A stretch of 64,000 nt of DNA, from positions 1 through 64,000 of the forward strand of contig CACFZK010000006.1 in assembly GCA_902570785.1 (NCBI GenBank), given 5' to 3'. Below, one piece after another: positions 42,480 through 52,603 of the stretch (position 1 is the stretch's first letter; each line of letters begins with the position of its first letter). The notes beneath the pieces are model-generated. The model made no database searches. It was not told the origin of the DNA and saw nothing but the letters and a program-made list of their open reading frames with translations. The position numbers were made by a program, and so were the translations under genes. Source of the stretch: an uncultured Pelagibacteraceae bacterium. Lineage in GTDB: Bacteria > Pseudomonadota > Alphaproteobacteria > Pelagibacterales > Pelagibacteraceae.

Positions 42480-43478
42480 TTACATTAAGCCTTTTTCTTT
42501 ATAATATTTAACTGCTCCTGGGTGTAATGGTGCAGATAAACCATCTACGATCATTTTCTTTGGATCTAGATTAGCAAATGCAGGATGTTGTTTTTTGAAA
42601 TCGTCAAGATTTTCAAAAACAGCTTTTACAACTGCATATACCAAGTCTTCTGGCACTGCCTCACTTGTTACAACTGAAGCCATAACACCAAAAGTAGTTA
42701 CATCTTTTTTAGAAGTTTTGTAAGTACCTTTTGGAATTGTTGCAAATGCATAAAATGGGTTGTCAGCAACTAATTTCTTTACAGCACTTGTATCTAAATT
42801 AATGATACTCGCGCCACATCCATCAGTTGATTGGGCAACACCTGCGTTAGGAACACCAACGGTATATCCAAATGCATCGATTTTTTTATCACAAAGTGCA
42901 CCTGATTGTTCTGAAGATGTTAGTTCAGACGTTGATCCGAAATAACCAGTATCAACTCCATGAGCTTCCATTAAAACTTCAAAAGTTCCTCTTTGACCAG
43001 AACCTGGGTTTCCAATATTCACTTTTTTTCCCTTTAAACTATTCCAGTCTTTTATTTTAGAACCTTTTCTAGTAATTATTTGAAATGGCTCAGGGTGAGC
43101 TGAAAAAACAGCTCTAAGACCATTAAAAGGTTTTACTTTATCAGGTCTAGTTCCATTATACGCGTGATACTGCCAGTCTGATTGTGCAACACCGAATTGA
43201 AGTTCCCCTTGCATGATTTGACCTATATTATAAGTCGAACCACCTGTTGAAGGAGCTGAACAACGTAATGCTTTATCTGTCCCCTTTTTTCTTCCGTGCT
43301 CTGCAGATTGTATTTTTGCTACCATTTTGCATATAGCATTACCAACTTGAAAATAAACTCCAGTTGGTCCACCTGTTCCTATTGAAAAGAATTCAGCAGA
43401 TTTTGCTATAGTTGTAAGAGGCAAACTGATCGCAAATAAAAACAACGCTCCAGAGATTGTTGAGATTATTTTTTTCAT
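42480..43478 (-). CDS. TAXI-family TRAP transporter solute-binding protein
   Basis: Signal peptide, SIGTGGPTGVYFQVGNAIC, GNPGSGQRGTFEVLMEA. Confidence 0.92.
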   Translation of the reverse strand: MKKIISTISGALFLFAISLPLTTIAKSAEFFSIGTGGPTGVYFQVGNAICKMVAKIQSAEHGRKKGTDKALRCSAPSTGGSTYNIGQIMQGELQFGVAQSDWQYHAYNGTRPDKVKPFNGLRAVFSAHPEPFQIITRKGSKIKDWNSLKGKKVNIGNPGSGQRGTFEVLMEAHGVDTGYFGSTSELTSSEQSGALCDKKIDAFGYTVGVPNAGVAQSTDGCGASIINLDTSAVKKLVADNPFYAFATIPKGTYKTSKKDVTTFGVMASVVTSEAVPEDLVYAVVKAVFENLDDFKKQHPAFANLDPKKMIVDGLSAPLHPGAVKYYKEKGLM

Positions 43479-43580
43479 AATCTTCCTCCTTAATTATAAT
43501 TAAATTATGAAAATGTTATCAATTCAAAATACATTATGTAAGGCTAAAAGCTTAATTTGGACAGATTATACAATCAAATA

Positions 43581-44816
43581 TCAAAGGTTTTTATGCCACT
43601 CTGATAGCTTTCGTGTTCCTTCAACAACATTTGGAGCATATTTTTTTATTAAATCATCATCTAGTTTTTTACTACTACTGATTTTTTTTAAAAATAAGTC
43701 TCCATTAAAATCAGTAAAACTTAATCTTGTAAGCATTTTATCATTTTTAAATCCAAAATCAGATCCGGGCAACAAAGCTACACCAGTTTTTGACAGAATA
43801 TCATCACACATTTCGCTTGATGTTTTAAACTTCGAATTTAAAAACTCAGGCATTAGATAAAATCCTCCTTGAGGTGGATTAATCAATATTTTGTTTGATT
43901 TTAAATTTGTATAAACATAATTTCCTACACATTTTAAAATATTTGTAGTTTTTGCTTTATAATCATCATAATTACCCTCATAAGCTTCCACTGCAGCATA
44001 TTGCACGGGGCTATTAACAGTAGAGTAAGATTCGCTTGCTAGAGTTTTTAAAGCATTAATAAATTCTTTGTTACCGTCTGGTGAAGCAAAAAAACCTAAC
44101 CTCCAACCACCAGCCCCACACCACTTACTTAGTCCACCACTTATAAATGTTCCTTCTGGATAAAACTTAGATATTGATAAATAATTCTGGTCAAAAGTTA
44201 AATCTGTATAAATTTCGTCAGATAAAATCTTAATTTTATATTTTTTTGCTATCGTTGCGATTTCCTTAAGATTTTTACAGATAGTGCCTGAAGGATTATT
44301 TGGGGAATTAATAATTAAAATTATATTTTTATTTCCAATTATTTTAATTTTTTTTTCTAAATCTTCTGCGGTTGGAAACCAATTATTATCTCTTGAAGTA
44401 TCAAGCCAATGTACTCTATTCTCTGCTATTTGGGCTTGAGGTTCGTATGATACCCAGCTAGGTGTCGGCAAGATAATTTCGCCATTAAATGCAACATGCA
44501 TAAGCAACATCGCTTCCTTAGAGCCTGGTGTAATAATAATATTATCTTTATCATATTCTATACCTGTACTTTTAAACAATGACCTAGATATAGCTGACCT
44601 AAGTTCCTTTAAACCTTGCATTGGTAAGTAATCTTTCCTTGCAGCATTTTCCTTCAATGCTAATACTATTTTTTCTGGAATAGGAAATGGCGATTGACCA
44701 AATCCAAAATTATAAACTTTTTTTCCCTGACTAGATAAATTTTTTGCTTTTTCGTTAATAGCTAGAGTAGCTGAAGGTTTAAGACTTCTAATATTTTTTT
44801 TTATAAAATCATCCAC
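43581..44816 (-). CDS. Class I/II pyridoxal-phosphate aminotransferase
   Basis: NSPNNPSGTICK, SDEIYTDL, SGGLSKWCGAGGWRLGF. Confidence 0.9.
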   Translation of the reverse strand: MDDFIKKNIRSLKPSATLAINEKAKNLSSQGKKVYNFGFGQSPFPIPEKIVLALKENAARKDYLPMQGLKELRSAISRSLFKSTGIEYDKDNIIITPGSKEAMLLMHVAFNGEIILPTPSWVSYEPQAQIAENRVHWLDTSRDNNWFPTAEDLEKKIKIIGNKNIILIINSPNNPSGTICKNLKEIATIAKKYKIKILSDEIYTDLTFDQNYLSISKFYPEGTFISGGLSKWCGAGGWRLGFFASPDGNKEFINALKTLASESYSTVNSPVQYAAVEAYEGNYDDYKAKTTNILKCVGNYVYTNLKSNKILINPPQGGFYLMPEFLNSKFKTSSEMCDDILSKTGVALLPGSDFGFKNDKMLTRLSFTDFNGDLFLKKISSSKKLDDDLIKKYAPNVVEGTRKLSEWHKNL

Positions 44817-44950
44817 TATTAAATAACTTACTACAGATTTAATTTATTAAAATAGAACGTTTGACAAAGTGATTCGGTCATGATTTAATCATCTTTTGTT
44901 CTCGGTGCTGACCTATATATAGTATTTAAAAAAAAATATAACACTAAAAA

Positions 44951-47416
44951 ATGAAATCTCAGCTTAATGAAATAATTGCAGTTTTGGGACCTACAAATAC
45001 AGGCAAAACGCATATGGCAATAGAAAAAATGCTTGAGTTTAATTCTGGGATTTTTGGTTTCCCTTTAAGACTTTTGGCTAGAGAGGTATATGACAAATGT
45101 GTAAATAAAATTGGTTCTGCAAAAGTTGCACTAATTACGGGTGAAGAAAAGATTATACCAAATTCAGCTCAATATTTTATTTGTACAGTTGAAGCAATGC
45201 CCAAAGATAAAGTGGTTGATTTTATTGCTGTAGATGAAATTCAAATGTGTGGTGATAGAGAGAGAGGTCATATTTTCACTGATAGGCTTTTGAACTTTAG
45301 AGGCGAGGTATTAACAATGTTTCTAGGATCGCAAATTATGAAAAATATTATCTCAGGTATAATTCCAGAAACACGTTTTGTTGAGCAACAAAGATTTTCA
45401 AAACTCTCTTATAACGGACATAAAAAAATTTCTAGACTGGATAGAAAAAGTGCTCTTATAGCTTTTTCTGTTGAAGAGGTATATGCAATTGCCGAATTAG
45501 TTAGAAGACAAAAAGGTGGCGCCGCAGTCATTATGGGTTCTCTAAGTCCAAAAACAAGAAATTCGCAAGTTGAAATTTATCAAGCTGGTGACGTTGACTA
45601 TTTAGTAGCCACAGATGCAATTGGAATGGGGCTCAACATGGATATTGAACAAGTGAGCTTCTCAAGTTTAAAGAAATTTGATGGAAAAAAAACTAGACGT
45701 TTGAGAACAACAGAAATTTCTCAAATAGCTGGAAGGGCTGGCAGATATAAAGTAGACGGATCATTTGGGGTAACCGGTGGATGTGAAAATCTTCAATCAG
45801 ATGAGATTGAAAGAATAGAAAGTCATAAGCTTGATGAAATCAAATTTTTATTTTGGAGAAATTCCAATTTAAATTTTAATAGTGCAGAGGATTTGATACA
45901 ATCTCTTGAGAAAAAACCATCGAGTAAGAATTTTTTAAGGATCTCAGAGTCGCTTGATGAAAATGTTTTAAAATATTTAGTTAGGGATAAGAAGATAAAA
46001 TTTTCAAGTGATAAACTCGAATTACTTTGGGATTGTTGTCAAATACCAGATTTTCAAAAAAAAGCATTCACCCACATTGATGTAGTTAGTAAAGTTTTTA
46101 ATTTTCTAAATACGGGAAAAAATAAAATACCAAATGAATATATGAAAAATCAATTAAAAGGACTCGAAAATTATCGTGGAAACATAGACATGATATCTAA
46201 CAAAATTTCTAACGTGAGAACTTGGTCCTATGTTGCAAATAAAAAATACTGGGTAGAAAATGCAGATTATTGGGTACAAATGAGTAAGAATATTGAGGAT
46301 GGTTTATCTGATAAATTACACAATGAAATTACTAAGAGTTTTATAGATAAAAGAATAAGTGTTTTATCTAGAGGATTGAAACAGGATGTCAAACTAAATA
46401 CTAAAATTAATATGCAAGATGAATTAATTATAGATGATCAATTAGTTGGAAAATTAAAAGGCTTAAAATTAAATTTAGAATTTACATCTGGCACACTAGA
46501 TACGGATATAAAATCACTAAAAAAAGCTGCACGACAAGGCATTACTGCAGAACTTACCAATAGAGTTAAGGAGATTATCAAAAATAAAGATATTAAATTT
46601 GGAAAAAATTATAAAATAGAATGGAAAGACCATCCTATCGCTAAAATCAAAAAGGGAAAAAATTATCTTCATCCTGAAATAGAGATTATAGCAGATGAAA
46701 ATTTAGAAATTAGTTCAAAAGATGAGTTATTGCATTTTTTAGTTGCTTGGTTAAAAAATTATATTGAGGAGGAGCTTGAAGATCTGATTAATTTAATAAA
46801 AAATGAGAATAAAAATAAGTATTTGAGAGCATTATCATTTCAGCTTTATGAGAGCAACGGGGTTCTAAAAAGGACAAATGTTAACGAAGTAGTAAAAGCT
46901 ATATCTAAAGATGATAGAAAACAATTTAGAGAAATTGGAATAAAAATTGGAAGGTATCATATTTTTTTACCTAAAATGCTTAAACCTAAAGCCGTCGCCT
47001 TAAGAATTATGCTGTGGAAATTTTATAATAATATTGGTGAAAATAGTGAAATTCCTAAATCTGGTTTAAACTTTTTGAGTGATTCTCAAAACAAATTTGA
47101 TAAAAAATTTTTACTATTATGCGGATTTGAAAATTTCGGAAATTACTATATAAGAGTTGATATTTTGGAGAAATTATTCTTAAAAATTTTAGATAATACA
47201 AAAAATGGAAAGTTTAAAATAACTTCCGAAATGATGAATCTGTTAGGATGTTCAAAAGAAAATTTTTTTAAAGTTATGCAGTTGATGGACTATAAACGTG
47301 AAAAAAAGGATGAGGATATATTTTTTTATAGAGGTTCAAAAAAACAAAATAAAGTTAAGTTTTTTAAAAGAAAAAATAATCCATTTCAAAAATTATCCTC
47401 CCTTAATCTTAAATAA
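44951..47416 (+). CDS. ATP-dependent RNA helicase, SUV3-like
   Basis: GPTNTGKTHMAIEKM, VDEIQMCGDRERGHIFTDRLL, ATDAIGMGLNMDIEQVSF, QIAGRAGRY. Confidence 0.9.
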   Translation: MKSQLNEIIAVLGPTNTGKTHMAIEKMLEFNSGIFGFPLRLLAREVYDKCVNKIGSAKVALITGEEKIIPNSAQYFICTVEAMPKDKVVDFIAVDEIQMCGDRERGHIFTDRLLNFRGEVLTMFLGSQIMKNIISGIIPETRFVEQQRFSKLSYNGHKKISRLDRKSALIAFSVEEVYAIAELVRRQKGGAAVIMGSLSPKTRNSQVEIYQAGDVDYLVATDAIGMGLNMDIEQVSFSSLKKFDGKKTRRLRTTEISQIAGRAGRYKVDGSFGVTGGCENLQSDEIERIESHKLDEIKFLFWRNSNLNFNSAEDLIQSLEKKPSSKNFLRISESLDENVLKYLVRDKKIKFSSDKLELLWDCCQIPDFQKKAFTHIDVVSKVFNFLNTGKNKIPNEYMKNQLKGLENYRGNIDMISNKISNVRTWSYVANKKYWVENADYWVQMSKNIEDGLSDKLHNEITKSFIDKRISVLSRGLKQDVKLNTKINMQDELIIDDQLVGKLKGLKLNLEFTSGTLDTDIKSLKKAARQGITAELTNRVKEIIKNKDIKFGKNYKIEWKDHPIAKIKKGKNYLHPEIEIIADENLEISSKDELLHFLVAWLKNYIEEELEDLINLIKNENKNKYLRALSFQLYESNGVLKRTNVNEVVKAISKDDRKQFREIGIKIGRYHIFLPKMLKPKAVALRIMLWKFYNNIGENSEIPKSGLNFLSDSQNKFDKKFLLLCGFENFGNYYIRVDILEKLFLKILDNTKNGKFKITSEMMNLLGCSKENFFKVMQLMDYKREKKDEDIFFYRGSKKQNKVKFFKRKNNPFQKLSSLNLK

Positions 47417-47847
47417 TGCTAGAATTTTCAAATAAAAAAGATCAAGATAGTGTTGAGTTAATTAAAATAGTATCGTTGCTAATACATGCCGCAAAAATTG
47501 ACGAAAATTATACAGAAAAAGAAAAAGAGTTAATAAATAATTTTATAATTAACTTCACAAAAAAAAACCCTGGTATTCTTAAAAATAAAACCTCTTCACA
47601 AATTTTGATAGAGTCAGAAAAACAAGAAAAAGATTCAAACCATATTTTAGAATTTACAAGAGAAATAAAAAAAATGGATATAAAGATAAAAACTTTTGTT
47701 CTGGAAACTCTTTGGGAAATTGTATTGTCTGACAATAAATCTGGAATTTATGAAAGTAATTTAATTAGAAGAATTTGTGGTTTGCTTTATATTTCAGATA
47801 AAATAAGTGGTGAAATAAAATTGGGAGTAATGAGTAAAAAAAAATAA
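47416..47847 (+). CDS. TerB-like/DUF533-type small helical protein
   Basis: 143 aa; [23 protein letters not shown] and [31 protein letters not shown] resemble TerB family. Confidence 0.65.
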   Translation: MLEFSNKKDQDSVELIKIVSLLIHAAKIDENYTEKEKELINNFIINFTKKNPGILKNKTSSQILIESEKQEKDSNHILEFTREIKKMDIKIKTFVLETLWEIVLSDNKSGIYESNLIRRICGLLYISDKISGEIKLGVMSKKK

Positions 47848-48188
47848 TGACATATTTTGTGAAAGATGAATGCGTTAAATGTAAGCTTATGGATTGTGTT
47901 GAGGTTTGTCCTGTAGATTGTTTTTATGAAGGAGAAAATATGTTAGTAATTGATCCTGATGAATGCATAGATTGTGGAGTTTGTGAACCTGAATGTCCTG
48001 TTGAAGCAATTGTTCCAGATACAACTTACCAAAAAGATGATAAGAGTAAGTGGTTAGAAATTAATAAAAAGTTTGCGAAGAAATGGCCAAATATTGTTAA
48101 AAAAAAAGACCCTCCAAAAGATTGGAAAAAATATGAGAATGAAAAAAATAAATATGAAAAATACTTTTCTGACAAACCGGGAGAATAA
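47847..48188 (+). CDS. fdxA: Ferredoxin, FdxA type (7Fe-8S)
   Basis: [21 protein letters not shown] and [16 protein letters not shown] clusters. Confidence 0.95.
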   Translation: MTYFVKDECVKCKLMDCVEVCPVDCFYEGENMLVIDPDECIDCGVCEPECPVEAIVPDTTYQKDDKSKWLEINKKFAKKWPNIVKKKDPPKDWKKYENEKNKYEKYFSDKPGE

Positions 48189-48190
48189 AA

Positions 48191-48832
48191 ATGGGTAGAA
48201 AAAAGAAGATAAAAAAAACAAAAATAGTCAAAAAGAAAAGTGAAAAAAAAATAAATCTGCCTGTTAAATCAACTTCGGCAGATCAAAAGGTAGAAATAAA
48301 GAAAATTAAAAAACAGCCAACAGAGAAAAAAATTTATAATATAAATGATTATGTGGTCTATCCAAAAGATGGGGTAGGTAAAATTGTGAGTGTTGAAAAG
48401 GCACTTATAGGTGGTATAGAAAGTCAAAATTATAAAATTGAAATATTAAAAGATAAATTGACACTTCAATTGCCAATTAATAAACAATCTCTTTTGAGAC
48501 CAATATGCTCAACTCATCAAATTAATAAGTGTGTTTCAATTCTTAAAAGCAAACCAAAAGTAAAAAGAACTATGTGGAGTAGAAGAGCACAAGAATATGA
48601 GCAAAAAATAAATTCTGGTAAAATTTATGAATTAGCAGAAGTGGTAAGGGACCTAAACAAAAATACAAATACTATTGCAGATCAATCTTACAGTGAAAGA
48701 CAATTATTCGAAAAAGCCTACGATAGATTGGAAAGTGAGTTTGAAGTAGTACTAAAAATTTCTCAAGAGGATGTTAAAAAAAGAATGGATAAAGCGCTAG
48801 GAAGGGAAGAAAAGCCTCAAGAAATGCAATAA
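48191..48832 (+). CDS. CarD/CdnL-family RNA polymerase-binding regulator with Lys-rich N-terminal extension
   Basis: YNINDYVVYPKDGVGKIVSVE and helical C-terminal CarD domain. Confidence 0.88.
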   Translation: MGRKKKIKKTKIVKKKSEKKINLPVKSTSADQKVEIKKIKKQPTEKKIYNINDYVVYPKDGVGKIVSVEKALIGGIESQNYKIEILKDKLTLQLPINKQSLLRPICSTHQINKCVSILKSKPKVKRTMWSRRAQEYEQKINSGKIYELAEVVRDLNKNTNTIADQSYSERQLFEKAYDRLESEFEVVLKISQEDVKKRMDKALGREEKPQEMQ

Positions 48833-48835
48833 AAA

Positions 48836-48873
48836 AAAACGCTCTTTCCGTGAGATTTGGAAAGAGCGTTTTT
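48836..48873. terminator. Bidirectional rho-independent terminator
   Basis: AAAAACGCTCTTTCC ... GGAAAGAGCGTTTTT inverted repeat between convergent ORFs. Confidence 0.9.
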
Positions 48874-48885
48874 AGAGAAAACTAT

Positions 48886-48957
48886 TTATCTTCTTCTTCT
48901 TCTTTTTTTAGCTTTCTTCTTAGCCTTTTTTTTCTTTTTTTTACGTCTTTTAGCCAT
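48886..48957 (-). CDS. Putative 23-aa polycationic microprotein MAKRRKKKKKKAKKKAKKRRRRR
   Basis: Minus strand GGGAGATAACG-ATG gives a good SD; open frame to TAA; own terminator downstream; not in the ORF track. Confidence 0.55.
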   Translation of the reverse strand: MAKRRKKKKKKAKKKAKKRRRRR

Positions 48958-49164
48958 CGTTATCTCCCTTTTTTTTAAACAAATCGAAGTGATTCGTTAA
49001 TTGATTCAACTTTAAGTTTTTTTGAATAGATGTCAAACATAAACTAACTGGTTTTTTTTTAAAAAAAATAAAAAAAATATTTTTTTATCCAAATAAAAAA
49101 TAACTTAATAAAAGCAAGTAAAATCAACAGTTATTTAATTATTTTTTAGATTTAGAAATAATAA

Positions 49165-50847
49165 TTAAAAATAAAGATTTTCTAAATCTTGTTTATACTT
49201 TTCAATAATTTTTTTTCTTTTTAATTTAAGTGTTGGAGTCATTAATCCGTTTTCAATTGTGAATTCTTCCTCAATTAACTTAAACTTTTTAATTTTTTCT
49301 ATTATTGACAACTGTTTATTAAAATTTTCGATAATACTTCTTATGGTTGAATCATTTTTATCTTTTTTTTCAACTACAATAAGTGCAACAAGATAATTTT
49401 TTTTATCTCCATAAACTAAACACTGTTTTATTTTTTCATCATTACAAATAGTATTTTCTATTTTGCTTGGTGAAATATTATCCCCACCATGATTAACAAT
49501 AATATCTTTTTTTCTATCAGTAATTTTTAAATATCCATTTAAATCTATCTCGCCAATATCGCCAGTATGTAGCCAACCGTTTTTTAATATTTCATTTGTT
49601 TCTTTTTCTTTATTCCAATATCCAAGCATTACATTTTCTCCTTTAACCAAAATTTCACCATCATCTGCTATTTTTACTTGATTTGTTTTAAAAGGGGGTC
49701 CTACAGTTTCAACTTTGATATGACCCGGCAAGTTACAGCTTACAACTGGCGATGTTTCTGTTAATCCATATCCTTGTAAAGTTGGAAGGCCAACTGCATT
49801 TAAAAATTCACCAACATTTTTATCAAGTGCCCCACCTCCTGAAACAAAAGCCTGTAAATTTCCACCAAACTGTTTTTGAATTTTTTTTCTCACTAAAATT
49901 TGACATATAAAATTTGTTAGTTTTTCATGAAACATTAATTTCTCATTATTTAATGTTTTTTTTCCTAATTTAATTGTTTCATTAATTAGCACTTTTTTAA
50001 GCCCAGATTGTTTATTTAAATTTACAGAAATTTTATTGTATAAATTTTGATAAAATCTCGGAACTGCTGTCATTATAGTGGGTTTTGCAATAGACATATT
50101 AGATAAAAGCTTTTCTAAGCTTTCTGCATAGAAAACTTTAGCCCCGAGTAATATTTGTATAAACTGAACAGCGTGCTCATAGGAATGTGAAAGAGGTAAC
50201 CAAGTTAAAAATACCGGGTTTCTTTTACTTACCAATGGTTTCAATAAATCGTAAGCACCTTCACAGTTGGCTAAGATACCTCCATGGCTTAAAATTACAC
50301 CTTTTGGATTGCCTGAAGTGCCGGATGTATAGATAATACAGGCTGGTGTATTTCGTTTTAAATTTTTATTTATTTTTTTTTGGAAGTCCTTTTCATTTAG
50401 TATATCTGATATTAATAAGCTTTGGGAATCGATTTTTTCAAAAGAAATAATTTTTTTCACTTCGGGATTAATAAAATTTTTTATTTTTTTAAATTGATTT
50501 TGATTTGAAACAATAATTAAAGAAGGCTTACAATCGTTTAAAATATATTCATAATCGTTTTCAGAATAAGTTGTGAATATTGGAACTGATATTCCGCCAG
50601 CATTCATTATAGCAATATCTGAAACTAGCCAGTAAGGTCTATTCTCTGAAAGTATTAGACATCTGTCTCCATCATTTATTAAAGATTTTATTTTGTGAGA
50701 AAGTTTAAAAATTCTAGTTGTAATATCTTCCCAATTGTAGGATGGTTTGTCAGGTTTCAGCCATTTTAAGAATGGTTTTTTTCCCTCAACTTCTTCTGAT
50801 TTTTTAAAGTATAACTCAACTAGGCTATTTATTTCCGATAATTTCAT
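49165..50847 (-). CDS. AMP-dependent synthetase/long-chain acyl-CoA ligase
   Basis: CIIYTSGTSGNPKGVILSHGG, GYGLTETSPVVS, GWLHTGDIGEID. Confidence 0.92.
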   Translation of the reverse strand: MKLSEINSLVELYFKKSEEVEGKKPFLKWLKPDKPSYNWEDITTRIFKLSHKIKSLINDGDRCLILSENRPYWLVSDIAIMNAGGISVPIFTTYSENDYEYILNDCKPSLIIVSNQNQFKKIKNFINPEVKKIISFEKIDSQSLLISDILNEKDFQKKINKNLKRNTPACIIYTSGTSGNPKGVILSHGGILANCEGAYDLLKPLVSKRNPVFLTWLPLSHSYEHAVQFIQILLGAKVFYAESLEKLLSNMSIAKPTIMTAVPRFYQNLYNKISVNLNKQSGLKKVLINETIKLGKKTLNNEKLMFHEKLTNFICQILVRKKIQKQFGGNLQAFVSGGGALDKNVGEFLNAVGLPTLQGYGLTETSPVVSCNLPGHIKVETVGPPFKTNQVKIADDGEILVKGENVMLGYWNKEKETNEILKNGWLHTGDIGEIDLNGYLKITDRKKDIIVNHGGDNISPSKIENTICNDEKIKQCLVYGDKKNYLVALIVVEKKDKNDSTIRSIIENFNKQLSIIEKIKKFKLIEEEFTIENGLMTPTLKLKRKKIIEKYKQDLENLYF

Positions 50848-50851
50848 TATT

Positions 50852-50940
50852 TGGTGGGCGAAGAGAGACTCGAACTCTCAAGGTATTGCTACCATTGGAT
50901 TTTGAGTCCAACGCGTCTACCAGTTCCACCATTCGCCCAC
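50852..50940 (-). tRNA. tRNA-Leu(CAA)
   Basis: Reverse complement GTGGGCGAATGGTGGAACTGGTAGACGCGTTGGACTCAAAATCCAA...GAGTTCGAGTCTCTCTTCGCCCACCA; class II, anticodon CAA. Confidence 0.96.
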
Positions 50941-51003
50941 ACCCCCTAATTTATCTTTGTACAAACATTATCTTTTGAATTAATTTACTTAGCAACATAA
51001 AAA

Positions 51004-51600
51004 ATGATAAAAAAAATATACGATAAATGTGTGGCTTGGGCTGGACACAGATATGCAAAGCCTCTTTTAGCTTTTGAATCTTTTATTGAAAGTTCATTTT
51101 TTCCAATACCGCCAGATGTAATGATAATTCCAATGGTAGTTGCAAAAAAAAATGAATTTCTTCATATAGCATTAGTAGCTACAATTTTTTCTGTATTAGG
51201 TGCACTTTTTGGATATTTAATTGGTTATGTTTTTTTTAATGAGATAGGTGTTAAAATATTTGAACTTTATGGATATGAAGATCCTAATTTCTTAAAAGAT
51301 AAATTTTCAACAAAAGGTGGTTTTTTTTCTTGGTTGGGAATTCTTGTGACTGCTGGTTTTACTCCATTGCCATTTAAACTTTTGACTATTTCGAGTGGTT
51401 TTATTCATTTTAATTTAATTTTTTTTATAATAATTTGTGTTCTAACAAGAGGATCGAGATTTTTTTTAGTGGCATTTTTAACTTATAAATTTGGTCAAAA
51501 ATTTGGGCCTTTCCTTGAAAAGGAAGGTGCTAAGTGGTCGGTTATTATAACTATTTTTGTTCTGGTTACAGCAGGTGGATTTTATTTCTTATTAAAGTAA
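51004..51600 (+). CDS. DedA/YqaA-family (VTT domain) membrane protein
   Basis: FESFIESSFFPIPPDVMIIPMV, GILVTAGFTPLPFKLLTISSG. Confidence 0.85.
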   Translation: MIKKIYDKCVAWAGHRYAKPLLAFESFIESSFFPIPPDVMIIPMVVAKKNEFLHIALVATIFSVLGALFGYLIGYVFFNEIGVKIFELYGYEDPNFLKDKFSTKGGFFSWLGILVTAGFTPLPFKLLTISSGFIHFNLIFFIIICVLTRGSRFFLVAFLTYKFGQKFGPFLEKEGAKWSVIITIFVLVTAGGFYFLLK

Positions 51601-51603
51601 AAA

Positions 51604-52086
51604 ATGGAAAAAAATTTTAACAAAATTTTATTGGCTATTTTAGCATTTTCAATACTATCAATTTTTTCTGCTTATTTTATTGAATATGTTTTAGGTCATA
51701 AACCTTGTAAACTTTGTTTATATCAAAGATATCCTTATTTTGTGTCCGTTTTTTTAATTCTTAATATTCTCGTTTTAAAAAAATATGTAAAATTAATTTT
51801 ATTAACTCTTGCTTTAGTGTCTTTTTTTGGATCGGTAATTGCATTTTATCATTTTGGTATTGAACAAGGTTTTTTCAATGAGGCACTGATTTGCGAAGCT
51901 AAAAATTTTGAAAATAATTTGAGTAAAGATGAATTATTAAAAAGTCTTAGCGAAAATACTATAAGTTGCAAAACGGTCACTTTTAGAGTTTTTGGCCTAT
52001 CGCTTGCTTCAATAAATACTGTTTTATCATTTATATTATTCGGTATATTTGTGAAATTGTATAAAAATTATGAAAGAAACAAATAA
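51604..52086 (+). CDS. dsbB: Disulfide bond formation protein DsbB
   Basis: 4-TM; CKLCLYQRYPYF CxxC and second Cys pair. Confidence 0.88.
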   Translation: MEKNFNKILLAILAFSILSIFSAYFIEYVLGHKPCKLCLYQRYPYFVSVFLILNILVLKKYVKLILLTLALVSFFGSVIAFYHFGIEQGFFNEALICEAKNFENNLSKDELLKSLSENTISCKTVTFRVFGLSLASINTVLSFILFGIFVKLYKNYERNK

Positions 52087-52603
52087 AAAAACTCTAGAAG
52101 AAATTATAAGAGTAGATCATGCTGGGGAAAGAGGCGCTGTTAAGATTTATGAAGGCCAGCTGCTTGCTTTAAACACTTTTAGAAAAGACGAAAAATTAAA
52201 AAAGTTGATTGAAGATATGAAAGAACATGAAAAAGAGCATTTTGAATATTTTGAAAAAGAAATACAAAAGAGAAATATTAAGCCAACAATATTTTTGCCC
52301 CTTTGGGACTTGCTGGGTGTAACACTTGGATTTGGTACAACATTACTTGGCCAAAAAGCTGCTATGCTTTGTACTGCATCAGTCGAAGAGGTTATATGTG
52401 ATCATTACAAAGACCAATTGGATAAGCTTGGGGATGATGAAAAAGAATTAAAAAAATCAATAAAAAAATTCAGAGAAGACGAAGATGATCATAAAAACAT
52501 TGCTTATGATGAAGGGGCAACTAAAAAAGGTCTTTATTCTGTTCTCGACAAAGTAATTCAAAATACATCTAAAATTGCTATTAAAGTTTCTGAGAAAATT
52601 TAA
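52070..52603 (+). CDS. coq7: 2-nonaprenyl-3-methyl-6-methoxy-1,4-benzoquinol hydroxylase (COQ7 family)
   Basis: RVDHAGERGAVKIYEGQ, TASVEEVICDHY, EDEDDHKNIA di-iron motifs. Confidence 0.93.
   Translation: MKETNKKTLEEIIRVDHAGERGAVKIYEGQLLALNTFRKDEKLKKLIEDMKEHEKEHFEYFEKEIQKRNIKPTIFLPLWDLLGVTLGFGTTLLGQKAAMLCTASVEEVICDHYKDQLDKLGDDEKELKKSIKKFREDEDDHKNIAYDEGATKKGLYSVLDKVIQNTSKIAIKVSEKI

Noticed and set aside
48958-49164. Very AT-rich stretch as a possible origin or other special element
   Set aside because: No DnaA-box cluster or neighbouring replication genes; consistent with ordinary AT-rich intergenic DNA and a promoter for the poly-basic ORF
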